From: Parasitella parasitica
Taxonomy: Eukaryota > Mucoromycota > Mucoromycetes > Mucorales > Mucoraceae
Assembly (NCBI GenBank): GCA_025201805.1
Contig: MU619278.1
Location: forward strand, 78,449 to 125,687
Direction: 5' to 3'
DNA length: 47,239 nt
The first letter of the stretch is position 1, and each line of letters opens with the position of its first letter. The notes beneath the pieces are model-generated. The model searched no databases and was not told the DNA's origin. It saw nothing but the letters and a program-made list of their open reading frames with translations. Below, one piece after another: positions 11,475-22,568 of the stretch. The position numbers and the translations under genes are program-made.

Positions 11475-12363
11475 ATCTCGTATTTGGAAAAAAAATTAAC
11501 AGAATTTCTTGAGTTGTATAAATAAACTGTACAAAAACAATTCGACATCGCTATATGCCCCCAACGTATCGAATACTTCCCCTTGAGCCAATGCTTTGTC
11601 TATAGCAAATGTACGCAAATAATTATCAAAACGTCGTAGTATTTTACTTTCATTTGCACAACAAAACGCAGACGTTTATATATATTTTTCTTAAATAACA
11701 ATAACTGTTATGTTCTGATAAAGAGCTTTTTTTTTTTTTTAACAAATTGATTTTTAGATTGTGATATAAATGTTGTGCCAGTGTAATAAAGGGCGTAGCG
11801 AAATGTTTTGTAAACGTTATATGAAAAGAAGTAAATGGGACTTTCTTTGAATAAAACAAGAAGATTTATATTGACATAAGATATGATCTCTACTTATACT
11901 CAAAAATATATCCTAATCAATGTTATCCACAAAACATCTGATGTTTGACACTTCTTGTCAAACATTATTAAATAACAGCATCTCCAGGACAGATTATTCT
12001 CCTATTATACATTGAATAGAAGGTGTTCTCTCAGCATTGAATGTGGATTTAATGACTATAATAGGCAGCAATCCACAAGTGTATTGAATACGCGGCCCAT
12101 ATGTGTGATTTCAAGAAACTCCATTTAGCCTACATGACTTTGTAAACATATAATACAAACAGCTCGTGCACTATCGAAGAAATAAGCAGGCGAAATCGCT
12201 GTTTTTTACCCTAATGGTTTATTGTTCTCAAAGTGGTATCTGCAATACAACTTATATCTCAAATGTTCTGGTTCCTGCTTTAGAAAAGAAAATAGCTACA
12301 TGAATAAAAAGACTCATTATCATGGCCACGTGCAAAATCAAATAATGAACAAGAAGCGGAATA

Positions 12364-12397
12364 CTATGCATTATTAAAATCTATGCATTATTAAAAT
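12364..12397 (+). repeat. 17-bp perfect tandem duplication
   Basis: CTATGCATTATTAAAAT occurs twice head to tail in spacer DNA. Confidence 0.85.
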
Positions 12398-12640
12398 CTG
12401 CAGAAAAAAAAACTAGTAAATTCTACATTATATGGCACTCCAAGTGTAATGTTTACATGCTTGAAACAGTAGATGATAAAGTTTCAAACAATATAAACCA
12501 ACAACAATATCGCAAAAATGCAAATGGCGAGTCTTAACGGCTGCTGCTTGTGTGAAAAAATTGCCTGATTATAAATAATTTTGATTTTCCAGAGCAATAA
12601 ATGTGAACAATGATAGCCAACTTTAAGTTACCTTCAGGAT

Positions 12641-13110
12641 ATCGCTGGCTATACTAACTACGTGACTCCAGCAAACAATGACACAGTTGTTGTCGAGTTA
12701 ACAGAGGATCAATATGTCTCTCATCCCTACTGAGGATGATGTCGGCCCTGTTATATCTAGTGATATGCATTTGATGACTTGAATTTGTCATCTCTGAATC
12801 CCTTCCAAATTAAATGGACATTTTGAACGAAAGAACAGGTCGTGGAAAATCATTCTTTATTGGCCTCTTCTTTCAATCCACCTACATCGGGATGCATGAA
12901 TATTCAGTAATTGTGGTGATCCATCCTTGATTTAAATGGTGAATATTTTTTGCTGACCAATTGCTGAAATCAACATCATTCAGCAAGTATTGTGTACAGT
13001 CTGGCTGGCGGCTGCAAAAAATCAAGTTGGCAGCTTGTTAGCAAATGATTGTCGTTTTGTCTCTCACAACTACGTCTGGTCTACAACTTCCGGAACTACT
13101 TCTACTTATG
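12641..13110 (+). pseudogene. Possible decayed coding sequence, family unknown
   Basis: Read on the plus strand, about 30 residues are open from 12641, and the reading continues in a second frame after a stop (TEDDVGPVISSDMHLMT). Further short pieces follow. Base composition is higher in GC than the flanks. I cannot name a source. It may be chance. Confidence 0.25.
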
Positions 13111-13787
13111 TCATATAATGCTTATGTTGGTGTTTGGTGGTGTTATATCAATAACATGGCAAGGTCTCACAACAGGGTCTCAGATCCGTCCCAGGGCCTT
13201 ACAGTAAATTATGGGTAGTCATGATTTACATTATGCGGCTAGACAGTAGAATCCTAGCGTAATGAATGTGTATATAATACATCGGGAAATTTTTTGGCTG
13301 ATTCATTGTATCAGACCTTTGAAATAACACTTTTAAAGGTATACATGTAGCTAGTTGGTGGAAGCAGCGGGTCTAATCACTACCGTTCCTTACAGCAATT
13401 GAAACCTGCACCTAAAGAAGAAAAACAAAGTCGACTATACAAGGTTTCCTCAATAATGATGAGAAGAATAAAGAGCCAGTGATGGTTTGGTTTGAAGCCT
13501 ATGGCAAGTATGAAGATGCTCTGAAAGCTTTTGTCGCGAAGTTCAGGCAAATCTATAAGGCTCAAGTAAATAAGACATACAAGAACAAAGCGAAGCTAGA
13601 CTTGAAGCCTACATGTGAAGAGTTGAAGTCTCAAAACTCTGCTATGGCTAATGGAAGAAGGGTTCTTGATGAGGCCATCTATGTAGCATCACAAAAATTG
13701 ATCTTAAGGTTAAAGCGACCCTCAACGGTATAGTGTTAAAAAAGCAATTTTCTTTCAGGATGAAATCGATAGATGGATTAACAAAAA

Positions 13788-14124
13788 CAAGTAATAAAAT
13801 AAAAACACTGTACTTTTCCCTTTCTTTTTCATATCGTGGAAATAACTTGGACAGCATCAAGCGCTATAACTGCAAGCCGACGATGAAGAAGCATACCAGT
13901 ACCAAGATACAAAACTCTATTTTATCGGAAAACCATACCATATTGGAGGCCGGAACGGAGGCAACTGAGGTTGTCTTGAGCATGACAGGCAATCAAGATG
14001 TTGCCGAAGTGGAGGCCAAAAATGTGGTAAAATACCCGCCCCTGGTATCATCTTTGGTGATCTTTCCCCTTAGAAAGATACGAAGAAGAAAGGGAAAAGC
14101 ACAGTATTTTTATTTTATTACTTG
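13788..14124. repeat. Inverted repeat A (48-bp arms)
   Basis: Left arm 13788-13835, right arm 14077-14124. The right arm reverse-complemented matches the left at 44 of 48 positions, and all four differences are transitions. Arms contain the palindrome-poor string AATAAAATAAAAA and a CTTTTCCCTTTCTT stretch. Spacer about 240 bp. It overlaps inverted repeat B. Confidence 0.9.
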
Positions 14125-14198
14125 AATACTATGCAAATAAAGCGTGGCTCAGAGAGCATTTACCACATTTTGGCCTCCACTTCGGCAACATCTTGATT
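13991..14198. repeat. Inverted repeat B (about 40-bp arms), interlocked with A
   Basis: Left arm 13991-14031, right arm 14159-14198. The first 31 bases of the left arm match exactly; then one A is missing in the right arm. The order of arms on the plus strand is A, B, A', B', so the two repeats cross rather than nest. Confidence 0.9.
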
Positions 14199-14338
14199 TT
14201 TACTAAAAATCCAGTTTGCACAACATTCAATTCGTAAAGGCGTTATCCAATGAAACCAACGGAACATTTTTCGTATTTGATTAGAAATAATTTTTTTGTG
14301 GGTTTTAGACATTTCTTTTCTCTACTCAATTATTTACA

Positions 14339-16024
14339 ATGGGCTTTTTCCAATCGATTTTCAGCAAGGATAGAGGGGGACACCACGTAAAAAAAGATGT
14401 GGTTACTCCCAAAGACATGGCCATTACAGCAGCCACAACTCCAGCACCAATAAATCACAGCACTAGCGCAACAGAAGAAACCGTACCCGATCAACCTCTA
14501 CACAGTCGTCGTAGTAGTCGTCATAGCATCTCTTCACAGCACATTTTACCAGCAACTAGCCCAACTATTCCATTGTCCCCTCAGCAATCTAGATCCACAA
14601 GCACGCACCCCAGTTCTCCTCCCTTATCACAGCGAACATCTAGCGAAGCAGCCCGTCGATTCCAATTATTCGAGGATGGCACACATACCCACCATCTGAC
14701 GCACCCGGCTCAAAATCGGATTGCTGCCTCGCTCAACGGCCTTGTGACAGGGATCGCTAACAAATCCTTACGCCTGACACAGTGGGCCGAGCGAAAGGTG
14801 TCTATCGAGGAAATTATAAAGGAGCGGGCTGCATTAAATGCACGCTTGCATCGCAAAGCAAGCGAAAGAACTCTGGCTGAAAAGTGGGGCACGTGCCAGG
14901 AGACCGTTGGGAAGGGCACGTCTGGCGTTGTCAGGGTGGCTCACAAGACGGAGGGAACAGGTGAACGTTTGTACGCCGTGAAGGTATCGTAAAATCTCAT
15001 TTTCACTACCACTATATACATATATATTTATATATAAAAACCACTCATTCTCTCACGTACACACAATCATCAGGAGTTACGCAAAAGGGCTCAGGAAACA
15101 GCAAAAGATTATATAAACCGATTGACCTCAGAGTACTGCCTATCATCGACAATGCAGCATATAAACGTCATCCGAACTTTTGATCTGCTACCTCAGAATG
15201 AGACTTCGCCAATATTTTGCCAGGTGATGGAGTACAGCGGTGGTGGTGACTTATTCGATGTCCTGTATGACTCTCCAGACGGGTTGGGTGTAGCAGAAGC
15301 AAACTGTTTCTTCAAGCAATTAATACGCGGCGTTACCTACTTGCATAACATCGGCGTAGCTCATCGAGATTTGAAGCCTGAAAATCTGCTTTTAACAACA
15401 ACCGGATGTCTCAAGATATCTGATTTTGGATGTGCTGCTTGTTTCAAGGGTGCAACTGTGGACAGTGATGGAGAAGAAGACGACGATGAAGAAGCATGTT
15501 CCAAGATCCACCTCATGAAAGGGCTGGTTGGATCAGAGCCTTATATTGCGCCTGAAGAGTTTATTAAGGAAAACTACGATGCACGCCAGGTTGATGTCTG
15601 GAGCTGCGGTATCATTTACATGGCCATGCGCAAAGCTACACATCTGTGGCAAGTTGCCAAAAGCGGAGAAGACGAGTCTTACGACAAGTATCTCAAATTT
15701 AGACAGCTTTTGGATGAAGAAAGAGAGAATGCTAGAAGAGAACATTCCCAACGAAAGAATCTAGAAAAAACGCTGACCGAGGAAGAACGAAGTCTAGAAC
15801 GAGCGAAAAGAGAAGCTGGTGTGTTGAAGGCTAGAGAGACGATTCGAAAAAAAGCACGCGAAGGAAGATTCGATACGTTGGAAGGAATCGACATTCAGGC
15901 CAAGAAGGTTGTTTACCGCATGTTGGATCCCAATCCAAACAAGCGCATTACTGCCAGCGAAGTGCTAGAAACAGATTGGTGCACAAAAATATGGTGCTGT
16001 CAGCCCGATGAAGTAAGCGCATAG
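14339..16024 (+). CDS. HAL/NPR-family Ser/Thr protein kinase (Sat4/Hrk1-like)
   Basis: Fungal-specific kinase group that regulates plasma-membrane transporters and ion homeostasis. Exons 14339..14983 and 15074..16024; the intron starts GTATCG and ends ATCAG. 531 residues. About 190 Ser/Thr/Pro-rich N-terminal residues are followed by the kinase domain: GKGTSGVVRV at about 191, catalytic Lys215 (YAVK, last codon of exon 1), SEYCL helix C, HRD at 312-314 with LKPENLL, DFG at 332-334, then an acidic activation-loop insert (DSDGEEDDDEEA) and IAPEEF. An unusual charged, helix-forming insert of about 75 residues (rich in E, R and K) lies before the last subdomain, RMLDPNPNKRITASEVL. All catalytic residues are present. 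The gene converges with the TBC gene; the two stops are 70 bp apart. Which HAL paralogue it is cannot be told here. Confidence 0.92.
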
Positions 16025-16094
16025 ATATAGATTCTTGTTTTTTTCTCAAGTGTATTTTATTGAACTGTATATATGATAATAATATGATAATAAA

Positions 16095-18240
16095 TTAACT
16101 CTTTAAAGAGGAAGACGATGATGGCGCTAAACTACTAATGGTGGTATAATCGGTAACTGCGGTATTGGTATCACAGACCATTTGCAATCGTTTTCTATCC
16201 TTTTCTAAACGCTGGCATTCTTGGTTTGCCTTTAAATTCTCCTGTTCTAGGATGTCTACTTTGTTTTTCATGTCCAACATGCGTTCAACGAGTGCTGTGA
16301 GTGCATCTTTCGACATTATTTGCTGGTGCTGTAGCTCCTCGTTTTCCTGTTTGAGTTGGCTGTTTTCTTTTTTCAATTCAATGCACTCCCGCTCGTATTT
16401 TGTGTTGTGGAATGCGCTTTCCATTGTGAGTTTAAGGGCGTCTCTCTCTGCTTCGACGTCCATCTTGTCCAGCCTTACTTGCATCAAGTCATCTTTCAAT
16501 TCAATGGCTTCTCGTTGCGCTTGAGACAATGCCAGCAGTAAATCCTCGATTTGATGGTGCAGCTGCGATACATCCGGCTCACGCAGAGACGAAATAGATG
16601 CTCGGTCTGAGTCCATAGATTTCTTTGGCGGCGCACTGCTGTACCAAGACATTGTCTTTTTCTTTCGATTGTTTTGGCGTGTCTCCTTTGTGTTCCTAGA
16701 CCAGAAATTGAACCGAACAGCCAGCACTTGTTCCGTTTGCTTCTGCTCTTGCTCTAGTTCTGTAACGTAGGTTTCTGCTATGTGGTCCATCTTTTCTTTG
16801 GTGATAAGCCCACTTAATTCGACTGCATCTGAAATAACTTGGGTGGGATCGTTATTATAGGCATCGTATAGTTTGTTGGACAAAAAATCCAGAATATCTT
16901 CAAACTCTGTCAACTGCATCAGCTTTGATTCAGAGCGTTTTAGCATGGCAATCGATACACGCATGATTGTCTCGGCAGCGCCTTCTGCAAATACAATGTC
17001 GTATATTCGAAGAATCAGCTCCATGGGAAAAGCGTACGCAAATAATGTTAAAAACCATTGCGACGCATACATTGGCACGTTAACCTCATGAAGCTTTAAA
17101 AAATCAGACAAATCCGGAAGAATCTGGCCCAACAAACTTGAAAACTGGTACAGTCTCAACTGTAAACCCTCCATATTCAACGTAAACATAGTCCTCATCT
17201 CATAAGTCTCCATCAGCCTAGTTGTAGCTCATTAGGTCTAATGCATATATACGGTAGCTTTTTGATTGTGTATTTTACTTACCTCACAAATACACAAAAG
17301 GCCTGTTGTTCGGGCATCTACATGATAAAACGGGGTTATTCAGAATGATGTATGGGTAGATTCAAGGAGGATCTTACATTCAACAATAAAGGTCCAACTA
17401 GAAATGCCAAACCTTGGCAATACCCAACTAAAGAGTCATATAGACTGTATGCTTTCAAGACTCGTTCCAGCGCTTGCTGTCCTGTGCCACCTTCTTTCTT
17501 AAACATCTCAATGCCGGGAAATGTTCTGGCTAAATCACGCTGAATGATGCGTTCATACGGCGAATGTTCAGCAACTAATTGACCGTATACCGTTTCCAAG
17601 TTTAAGGAAGCAGACTGCGACATGGCTTGCCAGATAACGCCTCTCACTTTGGTAGGAATGCCAGCTCGCAATTTGGCTGAAACGAGATGAGGCAATTTGA
17701 GTGCAGCTACACTAAAATCTTCGGTAAGTGCAGTCCAGAACTCCCAATCGATGTTGTCTTTTGCTGTAGCCTCATCGGCTGAGGTAACAGCTAGGTTTTG
17801 GATCGTAGACAGGTGGCATTTAAGCTGATTTGACTGAATACACACTGATTTTGGGTCCTCATCCAACTTTGCATTTTGTCTTTCAATCTGAGCAAGAATG
17901 AACTCTATCGAATCCTGTGTGTTTGTATGCTTATTAGCGTATAATAACTAGAAAACAAAAAGTGCATCTGGGCTACCTGTGGCGGTAGATTAGCATTCTC
18001 TTCCTCTAATCTTGGTAGTAATTTAAGGTCTCTTTCTTTTTTCAGGTGAGAGGCCGTATGTAGGCTGTTTGTCCTTCGCCTGCTCGTTGGACCACCACGC
18101 AACGAACCGCTTGTGGTTCTTGTCGGCGACAATAAGAGATTGTGTCTGATAGTCGAGCTTTTTGAGGTGCGTAAATGAAGTGGCGGTCTACGAGTGTATT
18201 CTTCTTGCTGCTGTTCGAAAGCGTTTGCGAGTTTAGACAT
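16095..18240 (-). CDS. TBC-domain Rab GTPase-activating protein (Gyp5/Evi5-like)
   Basis: Inactivates Rab GTPases in secretory or Golgi traffic. Minus-strand exons: 18240..17977, 17914..17378, 17317..17283 (35 nt), 17217..16095; 652 residues. The TBC domain spans about 173-385 and starts GIPTKVRGVIWQAM. The arginine finger motif is IIQRDLARTFP (Arg218) and the glutamine finger is YCQGLAF (Gln255), so the domain is predicted active. The small third exon codes MPEQQAFCVFV, a conserved TBC helix. The C-terminal 200 residues are a long coiled coil (EIEDLLLALSQAQREA onward), and the architecture TBC then coiled coil matches Gyp5/Gyl1/Evi5. The N-terminal 90 residues are Ser/Arg-rich and disordered. 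It heads a minus-strand set of three trafficking-related genes; joint regulation is not shown. Confidence 0.93.
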
Positions 18241-18255
18241 GATATAAAACCTTGA

Positions 18256-18275
18256 AAGGGGTGGGGGGGGGAACA
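18256..18275 (+). repeat. G-rich run upstream of the TBC gene start
   Basis: GGGGTGGGGGGGGG in the leader region of the minus-strand TBC gene, so a C tract on its coding strand. Isolated and short. Confidence 0.6.
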
Positions 18276-18369
18276 AGGCACATGTTTTTATTTAAACTGA
18301 TTTTATAATGTGCACAAATCGCTGCAAAACTCCGTTTTTATTTGTGTGTGTGATGTACAGTAGTTGGAA

Positions 18370-19278
18370 TTAGGTACGCAACCAATATAAAATAATGAGG
18401 ATTGTACAAGCAGAAACTACGCCTGCCATGATCAGAGTATCGCGCTTTCGTCTAGTATTAATTCTCGATATAATATTGTTGATGCCAGGTATGCGATCTT
18501 TTTTTTTTTTTTTTTTCGGTGTAGTCAGTGAATCGTAACATCCATTGTTCTGATTGCGATTTACTTACTAACGATCCCTCCAACTCTTTGATTCACTCCA
18601 TGCATAATACGCCCTTGTCTGGATACATCTTGTCTTGTAGCGTACGCTTGTCTATCAGATTACCATCAGTACAAGCCCCAACCCTCTCTTTCTTTCTTTC
18701 TGCAGGCCTACTCACTCCAAGACCATGTCTGTCATACGATGGGAGCTCTCAATCCGATTGCGTTCTGTCAAGTAATAGTCTGCATTGTCTCTATTTCCTG
18801 AATTAAATGTCCTGATTTCATCCTGCACTTGGTTCATTAGATCCGCTCTATCCCTTGCCAGCTTTATGCTGGCTTTAACTCGTCGAAAATCTTTGGTATA
18901 ATCATACAATATGTCTTTATGTCTGCTCAACAGGTGTATCATGGATGGATTTGTAGGTGTGGCGCTGGGTCTATCCAGAAAATCACCCATGCGAGCAATT
19001 ACATCTTGCAACTGGATACAAAGACAATCAATAACCCACGCAACCTAGTAGCATAGCGTCACAAGTACCTTTGTTAACTGTTCCTGGGTCTTGGATTCCT
19101 GTCCTGTGTTGTCGAGGCCTGTGGATTGTCCGAGTTTCGATAATATCGCGAGTTTGTTTTCAATTTCTCCCTCCAAAGTTCGGGCTTCTTTTCGCAGCTG
19201 GTCCCAAGATTGAGTCAGTGTGGTGTTTTGGTTTGAATCAAGTAAAGGTTCGAGTGAAGGAGAAGGGATCCTTTGCAT
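18370..19278 (-). CDS. GOS1: Golgi SNARE Gos1 (GOSR1/GS28 family)
   Basis: Qb-SNARE for intra-Golgi and ER-Golgi fusion. Minus-strand exons: 19278..19069, 19011..18716, 18651..18569, 18497..18370; 238 residues, normal for Gos1. It opens with the family-typical helix WDQLRKEARTLEGEIENKL. The SNARE motif spans the exon 2/3 junction (ERNRIESSHRMTDMVLEQAY, then ATRQDVSRQGRIMHGVNQRV, zero-layer Gln in SRQGR). The juxtamembrane stretch VNRIPGINNIISRINTRRKRD is the Gos1 signature. A C-terminal anchor of about 20 hydrophobic residues ends in YWLRT. The last exon was found by splicing and is needed for the anchor. Its acceptor is a run of A then AG, with no pyrimidines, see findings. It lies 130 bp upstream of the TBC gene start on the same strand. 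Confidence 0.93.
18499..18516 (-). repeat. Poly-A run at the 3' end of a Gos1 intron (T run on plus)
   Basis: About 18 T residues on the plus strand, read as A residues immediately before the AG acceptor of the last Gos1 intron. Confidence 0.85.
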
Positions 19279-19532
19279 TTTCGTTTTGTTGGGTTGAAAA
19301 AGGGAGTGAGGGAGAAAATTGAAAAGCGGCTATCAAACAGTGGTATTTCTAGCAGTGACAACTTTCAATGCAAATTACAGCCACTTTAGATTAAACATAT
19401 TCAAATAGATGCAGCTATTTGAGGATGTGATGTAGCTTCTTTTGTCACAATAAGCAGTGAGTGTAAGACAAGCGCTACACAGTGTTATATCACACAAGCA
19501 GCGAGATCATTTATATTTAAACAAAACTTGGT

Positions 19533-20170
19533 TTATTGTGCTTTATTATCATCTGTTGCGGTATGGGATCTAGCAGTAGAAGATGTTGGCGATGTAGTAT
19601 TAGTGTTAGCTTTTGTGTTCGCATTCGGATCAATCAATGTTGGTCTGGTTGTTAAAGCCAAAAGTCGTTTATCGGTATAGCCAGACTGGAATACAGAGAT
19701 TAACATAGAACATTCATTTACCATGGTACAAGGACTTACACTTAACAAATCTTGCTCTCTAGGCACTCGTATCTGTAACATGGTTTGGTTTTTCAAACTT
19801 TGCTTCAAAACTCGTTTTAATGAATCATCTCTGTTTAATAGACACTTCCACAACCCATCAAACCCTTTGTATTGCAGAACCATGCCAGAGATTGAATTAT
19901 CTTGAAACGATAGCTTCAACCAAGCAATAAGTGGCTCAATGGTAGCATCGGCTGTAGTTTGTTTTGGTTTTTTTAAAAATAAATAAAAGATTAAATGGCT
20001 ATATTGCTTTGGATAGCCTTTTGTGTACTTACGAGACAACTGAAAGTATAGTGTACGAGTAAAGCCCAAATGATTTACTTCGATAATGACGCCGCTAGGT
20101 GGTGCCTGTGCTGTAGCAGCAGTCTTGGTATTGTTTGCTTGCACTTGAGCAGTTGCATCTGCTTGTTGTG

Positions 20171-20204
<34 letters not shown>

Positions 20205-20673
20205 ATGTGTCTGCTGTGGACTACATATACAGGAAATTTAGTATGCAAGATGAGGGGAGACAAATTAACTACATGTACCTAAAGGATTGTGGTCTCTCTG
20301 CTGATCCATCATTCTGTGGGGTAGATTGTGATGGCCAGCCTTGCGTGCTGTTTGTATTGCTATTTATCAGATGAGCAGGTTGTTGTTGCTGCTGTTGCTG
20401 GGCCTGCTGGAGCAATTGTTGCTGTTGAAACAGCTGGTGTTGTTGTTGCTGCTGTAGTAGTAATTGTTGCTGTCTTTGTTGCTGTTGTTCCAAGAGTAAC
20501 TTGTTCTGCTTTTCCAGCTCGAGCTGCTGCTGCTGCTGCATTTGCAATTGCTGTTGGTGCTGTTGTTGCTGCTGTTGGCTATTCACCAACGCATTCATAC
20601 CCTCAATCAACTTTCTGACCTCAGCTAAATCATTAGCTGCTGCTTCTGTAGCTCTGTCCATGGCAAAATTCAT
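19533..20673 (-). CDS. Orphan protein: polyQ coil with PB1/ubiquitin-like C-terminal domain
   Basis: Minus-strand exons: 20673..20279, 20220..20033, 19951..19533; 333 residues, no family recognised with certainty. The N-terminus (1-30) is a helix (AANDLAEVRKLIEGMNALVN). Residues 30-100 are Gln/Leu-rich and probably form a coil. A second Gln run opens exon 2. The ordered part, about 165-270, has two strands (SGVIIEVNHLGFTRTLYFQL), a helix (TIEPLIAWLKLSF), then VLQYKGFDGLWKCL, LKRVLKQSL and TMLQIRV. This strand-strand-helix-strand order with a YKxxDG-like turn resembles PB1/beta-grasp domains; that is pattern inference. The C-terminus is Thr/Ser/Asn-rich. The splices keep frame and have standard ends. 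It lies upstream of GOS1 on the same strand. Confidence 0.72.
20378..20582 (-). repeat. Gln-coding CAA/CAG-rich block
   Basis: Interrupted CAA/CAG codon runs with Leu codons between them, coding the Q/L-rich coil of the 333-residue orphan. A purer CAG run lies at about 20172-20202 in its second exon. Confidence 0.8.
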
Positions 20674-22458
20674 GTAGTAGAAGTACAAAGTAGTGAAATA
20701 GAAAGATAAGCCAAATAAGAGGGAAAAAAAAAATTTATGAGAAATATATAGAGCCGGGATAAAAAAAAATTAACCCCTTCTCATTAGGTTATCTATAGGC
20801 AATAAACGGTGGCCCTTGCTTTTTTTATATATCCCTCACTGATGTGCTGATTTGTTGCATCTTCTAGAAGGATCACATAGTCTACGGTTGCTTGGCAAGA
20901 AGATTATTTGTAATAGACCCCAGAAAAAAATTGTGTATTGTGCATTGAGACATCAAAGATTTTTTTGTCCAACCATTTACAATTTTTAATAAACCTGAAA
21001 GCTGTATAAATTGATTATATATTTTGGAATAGATGAGGAGCTAATGGTTTATGTTTTCGTGTTCTCATCAATAGGGTAACACGTATCGTCGAGTTTATGC
21101 ATTACTACTGTATTAAACCTAATTAAATGTATATGAACAACGATCTATGATTTGCATGAGCGTGTATTGATGATATTTGCTATTTATTGTATCTTTGTAT
21201 GAAAATTATCACAGAAAGGGCCCCTATTCAAGCCATTATATTGTAAATATGATAACACATAAATCATATAACCATTTATTTAGTTAAAATGCAAAGCTTT
21301 TTGTGCAGGTAATAAAGAAACGCTTTAAATACAAAACAAGTTATAACTTTTTGCTATATGTACATATATTCTTTATTTTAGTTGTATCATAGCCGATAAA
21401 TGCAATGGTATGTATATCGAAAGAATCATTCTTTATATTAAGCCCGGCTACTTGCCTTTATTACACATCAAAATGATACAATTCCAAGAACTGACTTTAA
21501 CATAAATGCATAACCTCGCTGTGCAAGTCAAATGATTTGAAATCCATTGAAAAGGTGCAAGTAGATAATAGAAGCAGCTTATAACAGGAAAATTTTGCTG
21601 TCTATTGCGTATCCACCAGAAATATGCACAAACCGGCCCATTGAAACGCTTATTGAGCCGTTTCTGGACGTTTCTAATGTTCAAAATTGCATTAGAACGG
21701 CTTGTCTTGATCAGCAGATGTATTAGAGTGCGTTTTTGATGGGTTTGCAAATGTTCATTTTTTTGGCGATTTTGCATGAGGGGTACCTCGTCCAAAATTG
21801 CTTTTTCAACAAATGTCGATTTTTTCCCTTGAAATTGAGATTTTTCATTATGGCTTCTTAAGACACAAATGGTGGTAGGTGTTCACTATTTCATATACAA
21901 TAGTTTAATTTGGCTGCTCAAGCCAAGTCTTTAGATGTTTTCCCAAAAAACTGATTTTCCATATATTTGAAGATAGTGACCCATTTACGCCATTTTCTAA
22001 AAGAATAAAAATGAATTTGCATAGAACAGCCAAGCTAACGCATAGTTAGTAAGAATCAAAAGGTCTGCTTACTATCAACTTTGTCATGAAAAAAACTTTC
22101 AAGAGATGAAAATTTTCCAAAAATGGACAAATTTTGTTCCAGTGAGCAACTGGGAACAAGGTAGCATTGTGTTTTTAACCCCCGCCTAAAGCTTACATTT
22201 ACTGTATTCAGCTTGGGATGGTTAAAGAAGAGCGATTTCAAGACGAATGACTAGCATTAGCACGTGTAAAAACAGATATTGTGTACGAGACAACCTTTGG
22301 GATATGTTTAAACTCCAAAAAGAAAAGGAAATATTTAGTCGAAATTTCCTGCAATCATAACAATTTGTAACGTCAAAAATTGGTGTTTATCAGTACATCA
22401 TGCAATATAATTGCTGTGATAAGCAAAATAAAACTATTTAGCCGCTGCCGTGTTTGTA

Positions 22459-22465
22459 TGAGTCA
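22459..22465 (+). promoter_or_regulatory. TGAGTCA, Gcn4/CPC1-type site
   Basis: Perfect palindromic AP-1/Gcn4 core, 207 bp upstream of the HIS7 ATG. In fungi Gcn4-type factors activate histidine genes on amino-acid starvation. Confidence 0.65.
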
Positions 22466-22561
22466 TTGGCGTTGTAAAAATACGACCAAGTCAAGACGTG
22501 TGTATCATTATCCGATACAAGCTTTTATTATTCAAAATGATCAAAATCAGACTCATCACAG

Positions 22562-22568
22562 TGAGTCA
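22562..22568 (+). promoter_or_regulatory. Second TGAGTCA, Gcn4/CPC1-type site
   Basis: Identical seven-base core, 104 bp upstream of the HIS7 ATG. Two perfect copies within about 110 bp in front of a histidine gene make general amino-acid control likely. Confidence 0.7.

Larger units (their letters stand above)
11475..14338. other. Gene-poor decayed region
   Basis: About 2.9 kb between the DHHC gene and the HAL-type kinase. The part 11475-12600 is AT-rich, with all frames broken. From about 12640 the composition becomes more gene-like, with short open stretches in shifting frames (for example DIAGYTNYVTPANNDTVVVE, then a stop and a shift near 12730), which suggests a decayed coding sequence. 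13479-13733 is an 84-residue open frame (MVWFEAYGKYEDALKAF..., lysine-rich) that I do not recognise. The inverted repeats at 13788-14198 sit at its right end. No intact transposase or reverse transcriptase is seen. Confidence 0.5.

Noticed and set aside
21448-21795. 115-residue minus frame in the HIS7 upstream spacer
   Set aside because: Trp/Cys/Phe-rich, as expected from AT-rich noise; no motif and no conserved block seen.
21838-21960. Resemblance between this stretch and 46540-46620 (GATTTTTC...TATGG-like and CCAAAAAACTGA-like strings)
   Set aside because: Matches are short, AT-rich and differently spaced; not enough for a repeat family.
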